From DATIJJ01 sp039936115 (GTDB lineage: Bacteria > Pseudomonadota > Gammaproteobacteria > DSM-16500): 34,407 nucleotides of DNA. The stretch's first letter is position 1; every line of letters starts with the position of its first letter. Positions 1 through 8,842 of this stretch are shown in pieces. A program made the position numbers and the translations under genes. Location of the stretch: NCBI GenBank assembly GCA_039936115.1, contig JBDTIZ010000064.1, positions 1-34,407 on the forward strand. The letters are read 5' to 3'. The notes beneath the pieces are model-generated. The model was not told where the DNA came from and made no database searches. It was given only the letters and a program-made list of their open reading frames with translations.

Positions 1-253
1 GTCCTGCGGATCAGCCACATACCCACAAGTGCGGTAACAATTTATTTATTTTTTTATTAATTTTAATACAGGTTAGAGTAGCCTAAAAATTTCTGGGGCG
101 CTGGTCTGGACATTGGGGTCATTAAAGTTCAACGAATAAAATTTAATTATGTAGCGAAAGATCAGAGTGAAGGATTAGTGGTTATTAAGGTGAGTGATTA
201 TAGAAATTATAGAAAGTGATTTTAGGTCTGCGGAATTCAACAAAGAATTTTTA
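1..253. other. Left-edge stretch with no convincing gene
   Basis: No complete gene is visible. An open frame at 82-219 (+) ends in tga at 217-219 after about 45 codons of protein-like sequence (it includes GAGLDIGVIKVQRIKF). It begins right after a stop codon and has no start or ribosome binding site, so it could be the broken 3' end of a lost gene. I cannot assign it to a family. The rest is AT-rich and featureless. Confidence 0.3.
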
Positions 254-416
254 CAAATCAAAACAGATGCCAAATTGACTGGATCCCGCGGACAAGTCGC
301 GGGATTTTCTAAGACGCGTGACGACGGCGTTTAGAATTGGAAATAAAATTTCTCCCTCGCCGTCGTCCCGCGGCTTGTTCGCGGGATCCAGTCAACTTGG
401 CGCCTGTTTTGATTTG
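254..416. repeat. Palindromic REP/MITE-like element, family A, full copy
   Basis: Two 51-nt arms, 254-304 and 366-416, are inverted copies of each other with about five mismatches, around a 61-nt centre. Each arm starts with CAAATCAAAACAG at the outer end and carries a smaller hairpin, CCCGCGGACAAGTCGCGGG, near the inner end. There is no coding capacity. It lies just beyond the stop codon of the minus-strand SecA-like gene and could act as its terminator. A partial copy is at 34301-34350 and an in-frame derivative is inside the PKS gene at about 21702-21797. Confidence 0.85.
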
Positions 417-447
417 TTGCTCTAGCGTACTTACAAACAGTTTACTA

Positions 448-3400
448 TCACTTCAATTTTCTCCCAACACTACTTTCATAATCATTAATAACAGCTTGTG
501 AATCAACTTTATTAGAATCAAAATAAGCATTAAATCGTAGTTGAAACCATCTCATCTGACATTTTCTGTTATAAGTGTCACGCGGTGTGGTATCAAGATA
601 GTCATAAAAATCCTGAGTGATTCGATATTCTAAATTGTTACGTTTGTGTTCTGAAAGCGATTGCACTTTTCTATTGCTATCTGCTTGCCACATTTCTATC
701 ATTTTCGCATCAATATTTTCTTCGGTAATCGGAGCTAGAATTCCATAGTTTGCCATCACACTAATACATTTTCCCAATTCGTATATACGTATGGAAAATC
801 CATTATTAGGACCACGAGCCGTTCTGCCTTCGATTTGTAGATCAGTATTTAGAGTGGCAGTTGGAAATCCGATAATGACACCCATGCCGCCTTTATCATT
901 GATAATTTTATTATAAAGTTTGTAATCAAAACCACGCCCCACTTCAAGAGGAAGAATAGACGCGCAAAATCCTTTCGTTACCTTTTTTAAAATTTGTTCG
1001 CGCTCGGGTGCTGATTCTGTTCCATCCAATTTATTCAGATAACAAGCTAGTTTTGGTTTAGAGGTAATGTATGCATAGAGTTTTTTAACATCTTCGTAAC
1101 GTTCTAGAAAGATGGGCAGTGGCACACCTCGTTTAACTGTGTGTTCAATAATTTTTTCAATTAATTCATTTGCCCAAGCTTCATAGCCGTCACGCAGCAA
1201 TGTTTTTTCTCGTTTTAAATTGGCTGCATTGAATCTTGCTGTTTCAACCGTTTGATAACCATCATCTACATATTGGTTCATTTCTTTATCAGAACCTAAT
1301 GTTCCAGAAACACCGAACGCAAGAGGAAAACGATTAAAGGCATCGCTGTAATAAAGACAATGATAACTTAATTTGTAAGGTGTTGTTATTGCGCCGGTTT
1401 TGGCGAGTTGAATAAATTGGGGCTCACCAAAAGCACGTATTGAAGTTGAAGATGTAAAACCTGTTTCTTTTTCAAAGCGAATCCATCTACCTTGATTAGT
1501 CATATCTTTACGTGAGCGCTCTAAGCTTATTCTGCTTGCTTGTCGAATTACACTATGTATATTCGTCGCAAAATGCTCTCGCAAATCTTTCGGCATAGAA
1601 CGATAAGTTGAGCTATTGAAAGCTCTATCTATTATGTCTGAATAATCCTCAATAGTATGGATATAATGCCAAATCCTGCTTAAAAAAGCAGTCGCTTCCG
1701 GATAGACACTATGCTGCGAACTAAAAGGACTTAGCGTTTGTAATCTATTCTCTCTGAGCGCTAAATCAGTTTCATCTAGCATCAAAACCCAGCCTGAGGT
1801 GTCTGGAAAACGATTTTGCGCAATTGCAACACTATAATCGAGTATGCCCAAGTAACGAAGTAAGTCATCTTTTGTCGTATAGCGAACAATGAGTTCCTGA
1901 TTAGAAACATCGTCACCACTTCGTACGCTAATCGCATTAAAAAAGGGTTTAGTTTCGGCCGCATTTTGACTTGCAAGCTCATTCGTCAGCGTCAGAATTG
2001 GCATAAAAGTGACTGGCTTCAGATTTTCTTTTAACGTTCCCATCTTGATAATACACGCAGCTTCCGCAGCGAGAATGATTGTTTTTCCTTGACCGGTAGG
2101 AATACGTGCTAGCATTCGCTTCCAGATGGGCAGCACATAATGCGTACCCATAATCGTTGCAAATTGCGCATGATAAGGAATCATGCCGAGCGTAATATCA
2201 GTTATTCTGCATAATGCAGTAAAAAATTCTGTATCACCATGTTGATTAAAAGATCCAGGTTTACTTCCATGATAATTTTTAAGAATGTCATTCAATGGCG
2301 GACGATTATTTAATCGACGATCTTCGGTTAAAATGGCTTTTACAGTTTTATAGGTTTTGAAAAAATAATTAATCGGATCATTTGAAGGCGAGGCAAAAAG
2401 CCCGTGCCCCACTAACAACGAATTAAACGAATTTTTATATTCTTTAAATTGATTTTCCACCTCATCAACAGGTGTTTGTGAAATTTCATAGGTGCGAATA
2501 AAAGTATGCAAATTTTCTAGATCATTGTTGTAAGCGGAGTAACTTCTTTCTTTAATAAATATCTGGGCGATTTTCTCATTAAATAAATCTAGCACTGCAG
2601 CAGCAGGTTTTAAAACAGCTACATTATGCATGATGTGAGTGATTTCTTCCAAGCTTAGCAATCGAAAACCACATTTCATGAATAGATTAGATATGAGTTG
2701 ATAACTTGTATCATTACCCTCAGTTGCACCCCAAGTTGCCATCACATCATACGCAGCTAAAAACTGTAACCCTTGTTCTTTTGTATATTTAATATGATTT
2801 ACGGTCGACAGCACAGGAAGTACAGTTTGATAGGTCGGCGCTGGAACTCGAGAATAAGTAGAGTAGTTATTTGCCCAGGTAGTAATAATGTTGGCATAAG
2901 TTGTAAAAAATCCATCACGTCTTAAAAAATCTAATATTTCAGCAGGAGTGAAGGCACAGCCAGTAAACTGATGAAATGCAGCGATGAAAGTATTTTTCAG
3001 CTCATGATAATCGGTGGTTAACCAGCAATCAGTATTAAATCGTCTAGCCGCATAACATTCATTAAATGCTTTTAAAAGATCAAGTCGACCGGCCAAAATC
3101 AATTTAATTGCAAAGTTGTCGAGATGTTCTGATAAATTAAAAATAATTGCGACAAAGAATGGAGATGAGTTTTCAACTTTTTCTTCTGAGTGTGAGGTAG
3201 CTTGAGCAGGTAACAATTTATTTAAACTTTCAATCAATGCAGTTTGTCTCGTGATTTTTGTATCATTCATGTAAAACGCAAATAATTTTTGATAAGCAAG
3301 CTGATTTAATAGAGAAGGATTTTTAAAAATAGATTTATAATAAAAATTGATAAATGAACTTGCTTGATGATTCACAAAAGGTGCGCAGTCATCAATATGG

Positions 3401-6400
3401 CCCGCCTGTATAAGCTGATGTGTGATGTCCATTAAAGGTGGTTTCTGTTCACATGAAAATTGCAGCCATGAACAATTTTCATCAGCAAAACTTTTATTTA
3501 AATCAATACCGCTAGCAATAAATCTATCGATGAAAATAGCAAATTTCTTATCGCGATAAAAATTTGAATTAATAAAGATTAATAATTTTTTAAAACCCAC
3601 TCTTGCTAATTTGTCTTCAGTCAAAAAGGATGTGCGTGGGCTGCAAGTGATTCCGATAATAAATGTTTCTAATTCGTCTATTTTTGCTTCTGCTAACAAT
3701 CGATCTATAAAATCTTGATCGGTAAAGTCTTCGACGGTAGGGTAATGTCGTCTTAGGTGATCTAAAATAGTCAGGAAACCCCAGCTCTCGGTAGGAGTTG
3801 TTCTGGAGGTAGCAAGCATTTTGTCAAAATAACTCTGTAACGAGACTGGGTGTATATATGCGCTTGTTAGTCGTTCAAGTATGCTGCTGATCTGGTTCAG
3901 ACTTTGTAGCCAGTAAGCTTCCTGTGAATTCACGAGATTATGTGAGCCATCCCAATAATAGGCAAGTATCGATTGAACAGTGTCAAATATAGTGCGTTGT
4001 CGTTGTGTATGATGGTTGTTAAATATCTCACTTGCGAGATGCTGTTCAATTTGGGCAAAAAGCTGGAGAGTACGAGTCGTTAGTAGATTATGGCGTTTAT
4101 GGGTTGGATGATAAACCAAGTTAATGAATCTAATATCACTGCTATCAGACGGGAATTGAATATAATTGCGATAAAGCTCAAGAAAATGCTTATTATCGAT
4201 AAATTTCAGGGTAATGTCTTGACGGTGTGTTTCATAATAAACAGGATCTATTCCTCGCATAAATAATTTAAAGTAGATAGAGCCTGCAATTAAATGAGTC
4301 TGTGGCAATCTCGATATAACAGTTTGCAAGAAAGTTTGTTTATCTAATTGATAGTTCGCAAAACAACCTAGCTGACGAAAGAATGCATTCATTCTATGCT
4401 CTGATTCTTCAGCGGGCATCACAAAATCTTCATCACTTTTTGCTTCACTAAAGCGTTTTTCTTCAGCAAGATAACTGATCTCACCCAAAAGATTCTCGCT
4501 TAATTGAATAACTACCGGGCTACAATGTTCTTGGTTGGGATCTGAATGTCTTAGTATAATTTCAGCTACATCTTTAAAGTAAGCTACATCCCTATAATTA
4601 GCAAAATCAGCCAAGTGGCAAATAAATTGTAAGGTTTGATTTAAAAGCATTTGGACTTTAAGTTGATTAGTTTCCCGATATTCCCGCTTCTTTGCTTTGA
4701 TTTTCGCGTCTTTTGAAGACAATGCTGTAAAATGGTTTCGCGCAATAATCTCTTCAGCAGGAACTAATAAATCATAACGCGCATCTTTGTTGCTTTGCCC
4801 TTCAATTTTATGCGGACAAAATAAGGCGATAGATTCACTTTGACTGCCCTCAGAGCTTTCTTGCTCCAACCGAAAAGTTTCAACTAAACTAATGGTGTGA
4901 TTTTTTTTATCATATTGCTTTTGATAAACAACGATGGTTTTATCTGTTAGATTTGCTAGCGATTCTGGGAATGCTTGTTTTTCGTCAGGTGTCGTTTGGT
5001 TTTGTGATAACGATGGAATTTCATGTTTGTTTAACGCTAAGAAATTTGCTAATTGAGAGGAATTATTCAGAGCACAATTCTTTTGGTAAAAAAGTTTGTT
5101 ATCAGTAGTAACCTGTGGAGTAAGCTCGGAAGATTGCGGTAGCAACTTTTGGCTTTGTTCAAATAATCTCAGCACTCTTTGAAAAAGTGATAAATTCCCA
5201 TTAGGCAGAGCACTGAATAAGGAATCCGTCTTTGTTAACAGCATGAAAAGAACTGTTTTTAAGGATAAAATGTTTCTTGCGCTCAATTGCTCGCTATCAC
5301 TTTTTTCGTCGATGAAGATAAGCAGAGTAATAATAGCTATATTCACTAATTGTTTTTTAATGAGGTTGTCAGCATCTTCTTCAACCCTAGTAAACAACAT
5401 AGTTAAAATATCATTAACCACCGCTCCTAATTCATTTTCAGTGAAGTATTTATGACGATCCCACAGCTGGTATAAGCTTTTGAATAGTTCTATGAGATAA
5501 GCTTCATTTTTATGTAAATCAGAGTGGGTATCAAAAAACTTTTCGATTAATTTCTTTCTATCAAAATTGTTATGTTGTTTAAATAATTCTAAATGCGCAA
5601 TGAGTTCAATCAGATAAACATGAGTGGGTAGAATTGTGTATTGTTGTAATTGTAAAAAAATAAACTGGCAATCATCTAAAGCAAAATTAAAGGCGCTGTA
5701 ATAATCATTAATACAGCTACTCCAATTACTAGCTAAGAGTAGTTGGTTTTTTTCAGAAGCACCTGTTGAGTGGCCGTGAAGTACAGCGAGTAAATCCATG
5801 ATAAAAGGATATTTGACTTCTGGATCTAGCGTTATTTGGTCGGATGTTTCTTCGTGCTTAAACTCAGATTCACTGACACTTGGCATTTTAACTATTGTAC
5901 CGGTTGTAAAAGCTGAAAAAGAATCTTTAAAGAAGCTGAGTATAATTTTTCTACTGGATTGATTCGCATCCAATAATTGCAACGTCGCAAGAAGTTGGGT
6001 GATTAAACCTAAGGAACGCTGAACACGTGCTATTTGATCTAATCGAGTTCTGATTTCATTGTTGCGTCGATTTAATAATATTGTATCTTTAGATTGTTCA
6101 TTAAATACTGATAAAGGTGTTATGGATAAAAATCCTGCTTGCACGAAAAGCGTGAGTACCTCAGATACTAAGCTCGGTGAGTGTGCCAGATAAGATGCGG
6201 CAATTTTTTCTAGAAAATAGATTAATAATTCAGGATATTCTTTTCTTGCTGAAAGCATAATTTTTTTCAGCTTGTTTCTTTCTTCATTTTTTATGGTTAG
6301 ACTTTCTGGGTCGTTTTGCGTATCAAATGCTAAGAGTGCTTTTAATGCTTCTGTAAGTTGCACTATTCCATTCCAAACAATAACTTTCTTTGAACGAAAC

Positions 6401-6402
6401 AT
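448..6402 (-). CDS. Giant protein with C-terminal SecA-like DEAD helicase/ATPase domain
   Basis: This 1984-residue protein has a long N-terminal part (about 1-1400), mostly helical with no domain I recognise. It is followed by a superfamily 2 ATPase core most like the SecA motor: Walker A PTGQGKT near residue 1438, Walker B LMLDETD near 1542, SGTLGS near 1700, EVGRGFDYKL near 1830, and a motif VI-like EGRTARG near 1859. No SecYEG-binding or zinc-binding C-terminus typical of true SecA is visible, and SecA is about 900 residues, so this is not the housekeeping translocase. The start is supported by GAGGTG six to eight bases upstream on the minus strand. It is transcribed away from the polyketide genes and is probably not part of their pathway. 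Large SecA-like proteins of unknown role occur in host-associated bacteria (general knowledge); secretion into a host is possible but unproven. Confidence 0.75.
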   Translation of the reverse strand: MFRSKKVIVWNGIVQLTEALKALLAFDTQNDPESLTIKNEERNKLKKIMLSARKEYPELLIYFLEKIAASYLAHSPSLVSEVLTLFVQAGFLSITPLSVFNEQSKDTILLNRRNNEIRTRLDQIARVQRSLGLITQLLATLQLLDANQSSRKIILSFFKDSFSAFTTGTIVKMPSVSESEFKHEETSDQITLDPEVKYPFIMDLLAVLHGHSTGASEKNQLLLASNWSSCINDYYSAFNFALDDCQFIFLQLQQYTILPTHVYLIELIAHLELFKQHNNFDRKKLIEKFFDTHSDLHKNEAYLIELFKSLYQLWDRHKYFTENELGAVVNDILTMLFTRVEEDADNLIKKQLVNIAIITLLIFIDEKSDSEQLSARNILSLKTVLFMLLTKTDSLFSALPNGNLSLFQRVLRLFEQSQKLLPQSSELTPQVTTDNKLFYQKNCALNNSSQLANFLALNKHEIPSLSQNQTTPDEKQAFPESLANLTDKTIVVYQKQYDKKNHTISLVETFRLEQESSEGSQSESIALFCPHKIEGQSNKDARYDLLVPAEEIIARNHFTALSSKDAKIKAKKREYRETNQLKVQMLLNQTLQFICHLADFANYRDVAYFKDVAEIILRHSDPNQEHCSPVVIQLSENLLGEISYLAEEKRFSEAKSDEDFVMPAEESEHRMNAFFRQLGCFANYQLDKQTFLQTVISRLPQTHLIAGSIYFKLFMRGIDPVYYETHRQDITLKFIDNKHFLELYRNYIQFPSDSSDIRFINLVYHPTHKRHNLLTTRTLQLFAQIEQHLASEIFNNHHTQRQRTIFDTVQSILAYYWDGSHNLVNSQEAYWLQSLNQISSILERLTSAYIHPVSLQSYFDKMLATSRTTPTESWGFLTILDHLRRHYPTVEDFTDQDFIDRLLAEAKIDELETFIIGITCSPRTSFLTEDKLARVGFKKLLIFINSNFYRDKKFAIFIDRFIASGIDLNKSFADENCSWLQFSCEQKPPLMDITHQLIQAGHIDDCAPFVNHQASSFINFYYKSIFKNPSLLNQLAYQKLFAFYMNDTKITRQTALIESLNKLLPAQATSHSEEKVENSSPFFVAIIFNLSEHLDNFAIKLILAGRLDLLKAFNECYAARRFNTDCWLTTDYHELKNTFIAAFHQFTGCAFTPAEILDFLRRDGFFTTYANIITTWANNYSTYSRVPAPTYQTVLPVLSTVNHIKYTKEQGLQFLAAYDVMATWGATEGNDTSYQLISNLFMKCGFRLLSLEEITHIMHNVAVLKPAAAVLDLFNEKIAQIFIKERSYSAYNNDLENLHTFIRTYEISQTPVDEVENQFKEYKNSFNSLLVGHGLFASPSNDPINYFFKTYKTVKAILTEDRRLNNRPPLNDILKNYHGSKPGSFNQHGDTEFFTALCRITDITLGMIPYHAQFATIMGTHYVLPIWKRMLARIPTGQGKTIILAAEAACIIKMGTLKENLKPVTFMPILTLTNELASQNAAETKPFFNAISVRSGDDVSNQELIVRYTTKDDLLRYLGILDYSVAIAQNRFPDTSGWVLMLDETDLALRENRLQTLSPFSSQHSVYPEATAFLSRIWHYIHTIEDYSDIIDRAFNSSTYRSMPKDLREHFATNIHSVIRQASRISLERSRKDMTNQGRWIRFEKETGFTSSTSIRAFGEPQFIQLAKTGAITTPYKLSYHCLYYSDAFNRFPLAFGVSGTLGSDKEMNQYVDDGYQTVETARFNAANLKREKTLLRDGYEAWANELIEKIIEHTVKRGVPLPIFLERYEDVKKLYAYITSKPKLACYLNKLDGTESAPEREQILKKVTKGFCASILPLEVGRGFDYKLYNKIINDKGGMGVIIGFPTATLNTDLQIEGRTARGPNNGFSIRIYELGKCISVMANYGILAPITEENIDAKMIEMWQADSNRKVQSLSEHKRNNLEYRITQDFYDYLDTTPRDTYNRKCQMRWFQLRFNAYFDSNKVDSQAVINDYESSVGRKLK

Positions 6403-6486
6403 GAGTTTTCACCTCGTAAATTCTAGTGCACGGCGGCTATCAAAATGAGGCGACTATACCCCACCTTTTTATTTCTTGCAAAGTAG

Positions 6487-6515
6487 TTGCATCCAGATGT
6501 ATTGCTATTTATAAC
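6487..6515 (+). promoter_or_regulatory. Candidate sigma-70 promoter for the ECH1 gene
   Basis: TTGCAT (6487-6492) and TATAAC (6510-6515) are separated by 17 bases, about 40 bases upstream of the ECH1 start. The position and spacing fit a housekeeping promoter in the divergent gap between the SecA-like gene and ECH1. Motif match only. Confidence 0.45.
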
Positions 6516-6555
6516 AATTAAGCTTAAATTTCAGGCTCAGATAAGGGAGAGTTAA

Positions 6556-7326
6556 ATGAATTTTACAACACTATTAGTATCTGATATCCCACATGGAATC
6601 CGCATTACTCTGAATCGATTGGAACAGCGTAATTCAATAAATACAACCTTATTGACTGAACTCAATCAAGTCTTAGACGCTGCGGATAAGAATCCTGATT
6701 GGTGCATTATTGTGTTAAGCGGCCAGTCAGGAATATTTTGTACTGGTATGGATTTTAGTGAAGTCTCCCATTCTGCATCTTATCAAACAGATGATCTGAT
6801 ATCGGCCTCATCCTATATGAATACCTTAAAGCGATTTGCAACGATGTCTAAAGTGATTGTCGCAGAAGTCGATGGGCAAGTGATGGCGGGTGGAGTTGGA
6901 CTTGTTGCTGCGAGTGATATTGTGATTGCAACCACACGTAGTCATTTTACGTTGTCGGAAGCGTTGTGGGGATTATTGCCAGCAAATGTATTGCCTTATC
7001 TGATTCGCCGTGTCGGTTTTCAAAAAGCTTATTGGATGACGTTGACGACTCAGACTTTATCAGCGACGGATGCGCATGCAATTCATTTAGTGGATGAGCT
7101 AAGTGATCAAGCGGATGTATTGCGGAAATTGATTATGCGTTTAGCACGATTGGATGAGCAGACGATTACAGATATGAAAAAATATTTTCAGAAGCTTTGG
7201 TTTATTAATGAAACGATGGAACAAGTTGCAATTTCTGAACTTGAGCGTTTGATGGCGGAACCTAGAGTTAGACATAATATTACGCGGTTTATGCAAGAAG
7301 GAAAGTTTCCTTGGGAGAAAGTTTAG
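6556..7326 (+). CDS. Polyketide beta-branching enoyl-CoA hydratase ECH1 (PksH type, dehydrating)
   Basis: This 256-residue crotonase-fold enzyme is full length for the family. In beta-branching, ECH1 dehydrates the HMG-like intermediate on the ACP to a methylglutaconyl thioester, which ECH2 then decarboxylates. Visible motifs are FCTGMDF (61-67) and GGVGLVAASDIV (112-123), forming the oxyanion hole, and LSEALWGLLP (133-142) with the likely catalytic Glu135. The FCTGMDF and SEALWGLLP motifs are those of PksH-type ECH1 rather than fatty-acid hydratases. AAGGGAGA lies just upstream of the ATG. It is the only free ECH in the locus; the ECH2 partners are fused into the PKS. It is separated from the other cassette genes by an unrelated gene and transcribed on the opposite strand, so it is probably expressed from its own promoter. 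Confidence 0.88.
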   Translation: MNFTTLLVSDIPHGIRITLNRLEQRNSINTTLLTELNQVLDAADKNPDWCIIVLSGQSGIFCTGMDFSEVSHSASYQTDDLISASSYMNTLKRFATMSKVIVAEVDGQVMAGGVGLVAASDIVIATTRSHFTLSEALWGLLPANVLPYLIRRVGFQKAYWMTLTTQTLSATDAHAIHLVDELSDQADVLRKLIMRLARLDEQTITDMKKYFQKLWFINETMEQVAISELERLMAEPRVRHNITRFMQEGKFPWEKV

Positions 7327-7347
7327 GTGGTTGGATTACGCAGGCTT

Positions 7348-7382
7348 TTGTAGGGGCGAACCTATGTGTTAGCCCCTACAAT
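7348..7382. repeat. Short palindromic repeat, family B; probable bidirectional terminator
   Basis: The arms TTGTAGGGGC and GCCCCTACAA form a strong stem with a loop containing AACCTATGTG. A run of seven T follows at 7386-7392, so on the plus strand it looks like an intrinsic terminator for ECH1. It lies between two convergent genes. A second copy, identical over about 25 bases, starts at 34373 at the window end, which marks it as a dispersed repeat that may also serve as a terminator. Confidence 0.75.
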
Positions 7383-7411
7383 TACTTTTTTTGATGGTGT
7401 TATTCAAAGCG

Positions 7412-8713
7412 TTATTTTCCCTTACTTATAGAGATAGGAAAATGGTTGTTCTCATCATCATCCGAATCTTTTTCACGAGCGTTGCTAGTATTATCAATCA
7501 CGAGACAACCTACACCTAATTCATCCATATCGTCTGCGTCTACTCTAATTACCCCATCGTTTTGCTCCTCCCAGACGCTATTTCGATGGCCTCCTAGTCG
7601 TACTGGAGAAGTGCTTGCTACTACTTTTTCTTCGTCTTCTGCCCCTGCTTTGTCGAGCAATTCAGTGTCTTCCGCAGCATCTAGTTGTAATGTGGCTTCT
7701 ACTACGTCATCTTGAACCGGCACCACTACTGCTTTTGTTATAGCAGTACGAGTAACGTTTAGGTCGTGGGTATGAGCCCGTTGCTCTATCTCAACTTCCA
7801 CTGCAATCATGATTTTAAACCTGCCACGCTTATTTAAAATACCAGCCGCTTCAGAATTTTGCGAAAGCTCATTGAGTGATTGAAAATTTGTTGCCGCTAA
7901 GAATTTTTTAAGAATGAAGGCATGCGCAGATGCTTGAGCTAGCAATATGATTTTGTCTGTGGGTAGCGGCTTTTGTTTATATTTATTGTAGAAAACAGTA
8001 AAAATAGTATCGAGATGACTATTAATTATTTTAGCAACTTCAGGAGCAGTTAACTGCTGACTAATACGGTTTTGATTTTGAAATAATAGGACGGCTGCAC
8101 TAAAGCTTGATTGAGCCATAAAGGCAATTGATTTTCCTAGACATTTAAAATATGTATCAAGACATTTCGCTACTACCGCATTAGCCCTATGACCAACACG
8201 TAGTGCCATGAGTTGCGAATTAGTTAAATTTTGTAAAATACGATTTGGGTTTTTGAATAACAAAAGTAATGCTTCAGCTTTAGCGTTCTTTTCTTTATCG
8301 CTAGCCTTTATATCATTAACAGGTAGACAAATTAATTGAAAAACCTGTGCGCATAAAACCCTTTGAACATTGGAATCCGCTACCTTCTCAAAATCTTGAC
8401 GATGATTTATCAGGAATTCTACACATTTAACTATGCCACCCATTGCCTCTATCCAGTCAGCTTCTAATTTGGCATTTAATGTTGCAAATTTTTCTTTATC
8501 CGCTTTGCTCTTAGGGCATAATGCAATCGCTTTGCTAGTATAATACAAAGCAACAAACAGGCTGAGCTTTGTCTTTACATCATTTTTCTCCTCAGCTTCC
8601 CTAGGAAAAAGCTTCTTAATAACTCTAAATGCTTTTTGAAAAGCATAGCCTGGTTCTTCACTACAAGCACCGCCTAATTTCTGCGTTCGTTGTATAAAGT
8701 TTCTAATATTCAT
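7412..8713 (-). CDS. Uncharacterised helical-repeat protein with acidic C-terminal tail
   Basis: I do not recognise this 433-residue protein. No signal peptide or membrane segment is seen. Residues 1-300 are helical and hold at least two related repeats about 58 residues apart: LLLFKNPNRILQNLT (150-164) and VLLFQNQNRISQQLT (208-222). A weaker relative may lie near 100. Residues 310-433 are low-complexity, Val/Asp/Glu-rich and probably disordered, with an acidic stretch EKDSDDDENN about ten residues from the C-terminus. Its ribosome binding site is weak. It sits between ECH1 and the HMGS operon but shows no biosynthetic motif. An acidic block close to the C-terminus is reminiscent of the E-block in Dot/Icm-translocated effectors; that is a speculative comparison. 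It might instead be an unrelated gene inserted in the cluster. Confidence 0.6.
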   Translation of the reverse strand: MNIRNFIQRTQKLGGACSEEPGYAFQKAFRVIKKLFPREAEEKNDVKTKLSLFVALYYTSKAIALCPKSKADKEKFATLNAKLEADWIEAMGGIVKCVEFLINHRQDFEKVADSNVQRVLCAQVFQLICLPVNDIKASDKEKNAKAEALLLLFKNPNRILQNLTNSQLMALRVGHRANAVVAKCLDTYFKCLGKSIAFMAQSSFSAAVLLFQNQNRISQQLTAPEVAKIINSHLDTIFTVFYNKYKQKPLPTDKIILLAQASAHAFILKKFLAATNFQSLNELSQNSEAAGILNKRGRFKIMIAVEVEIEQRAHTHDLNVTRTAITKAVVVPVQDDVVEATLQLDAAEDTELLDKAGAEDEEKVVASTSPVRLGGHRNSVWEEQNDGVIRVDADDMDELGVGCLVIDNTSNAREKDSDDDENNHFPISISKGK

Positions 8714-8842
8714 GTGGTTAATTCTCGATAGTAAATAGTTAGTGAGTGATTAATGGCTCATTTTACTAATCTAATCTTAAGAGAACATTAAATATTCGAA
8801 AATTTACTGGTTTTTCAATGGCGGCGAAGCTACATGTGTGCC
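8714..8842. other. Gap between two minus-strand genes
   Basis: AT-rich spacer between the HMGS stop and the start of the helical-repeat gene. I see no strong promoter and no convincing terminator hairpin. Confidence 0.4.

Noticed and set aside
448..6402. Housekeeping preprotein translocase SecA
   Set aside because: The protein is more than twice the normal length, its motor sits at the C-terminal end, and the usual SecA C-terminal zinc motif is absent.
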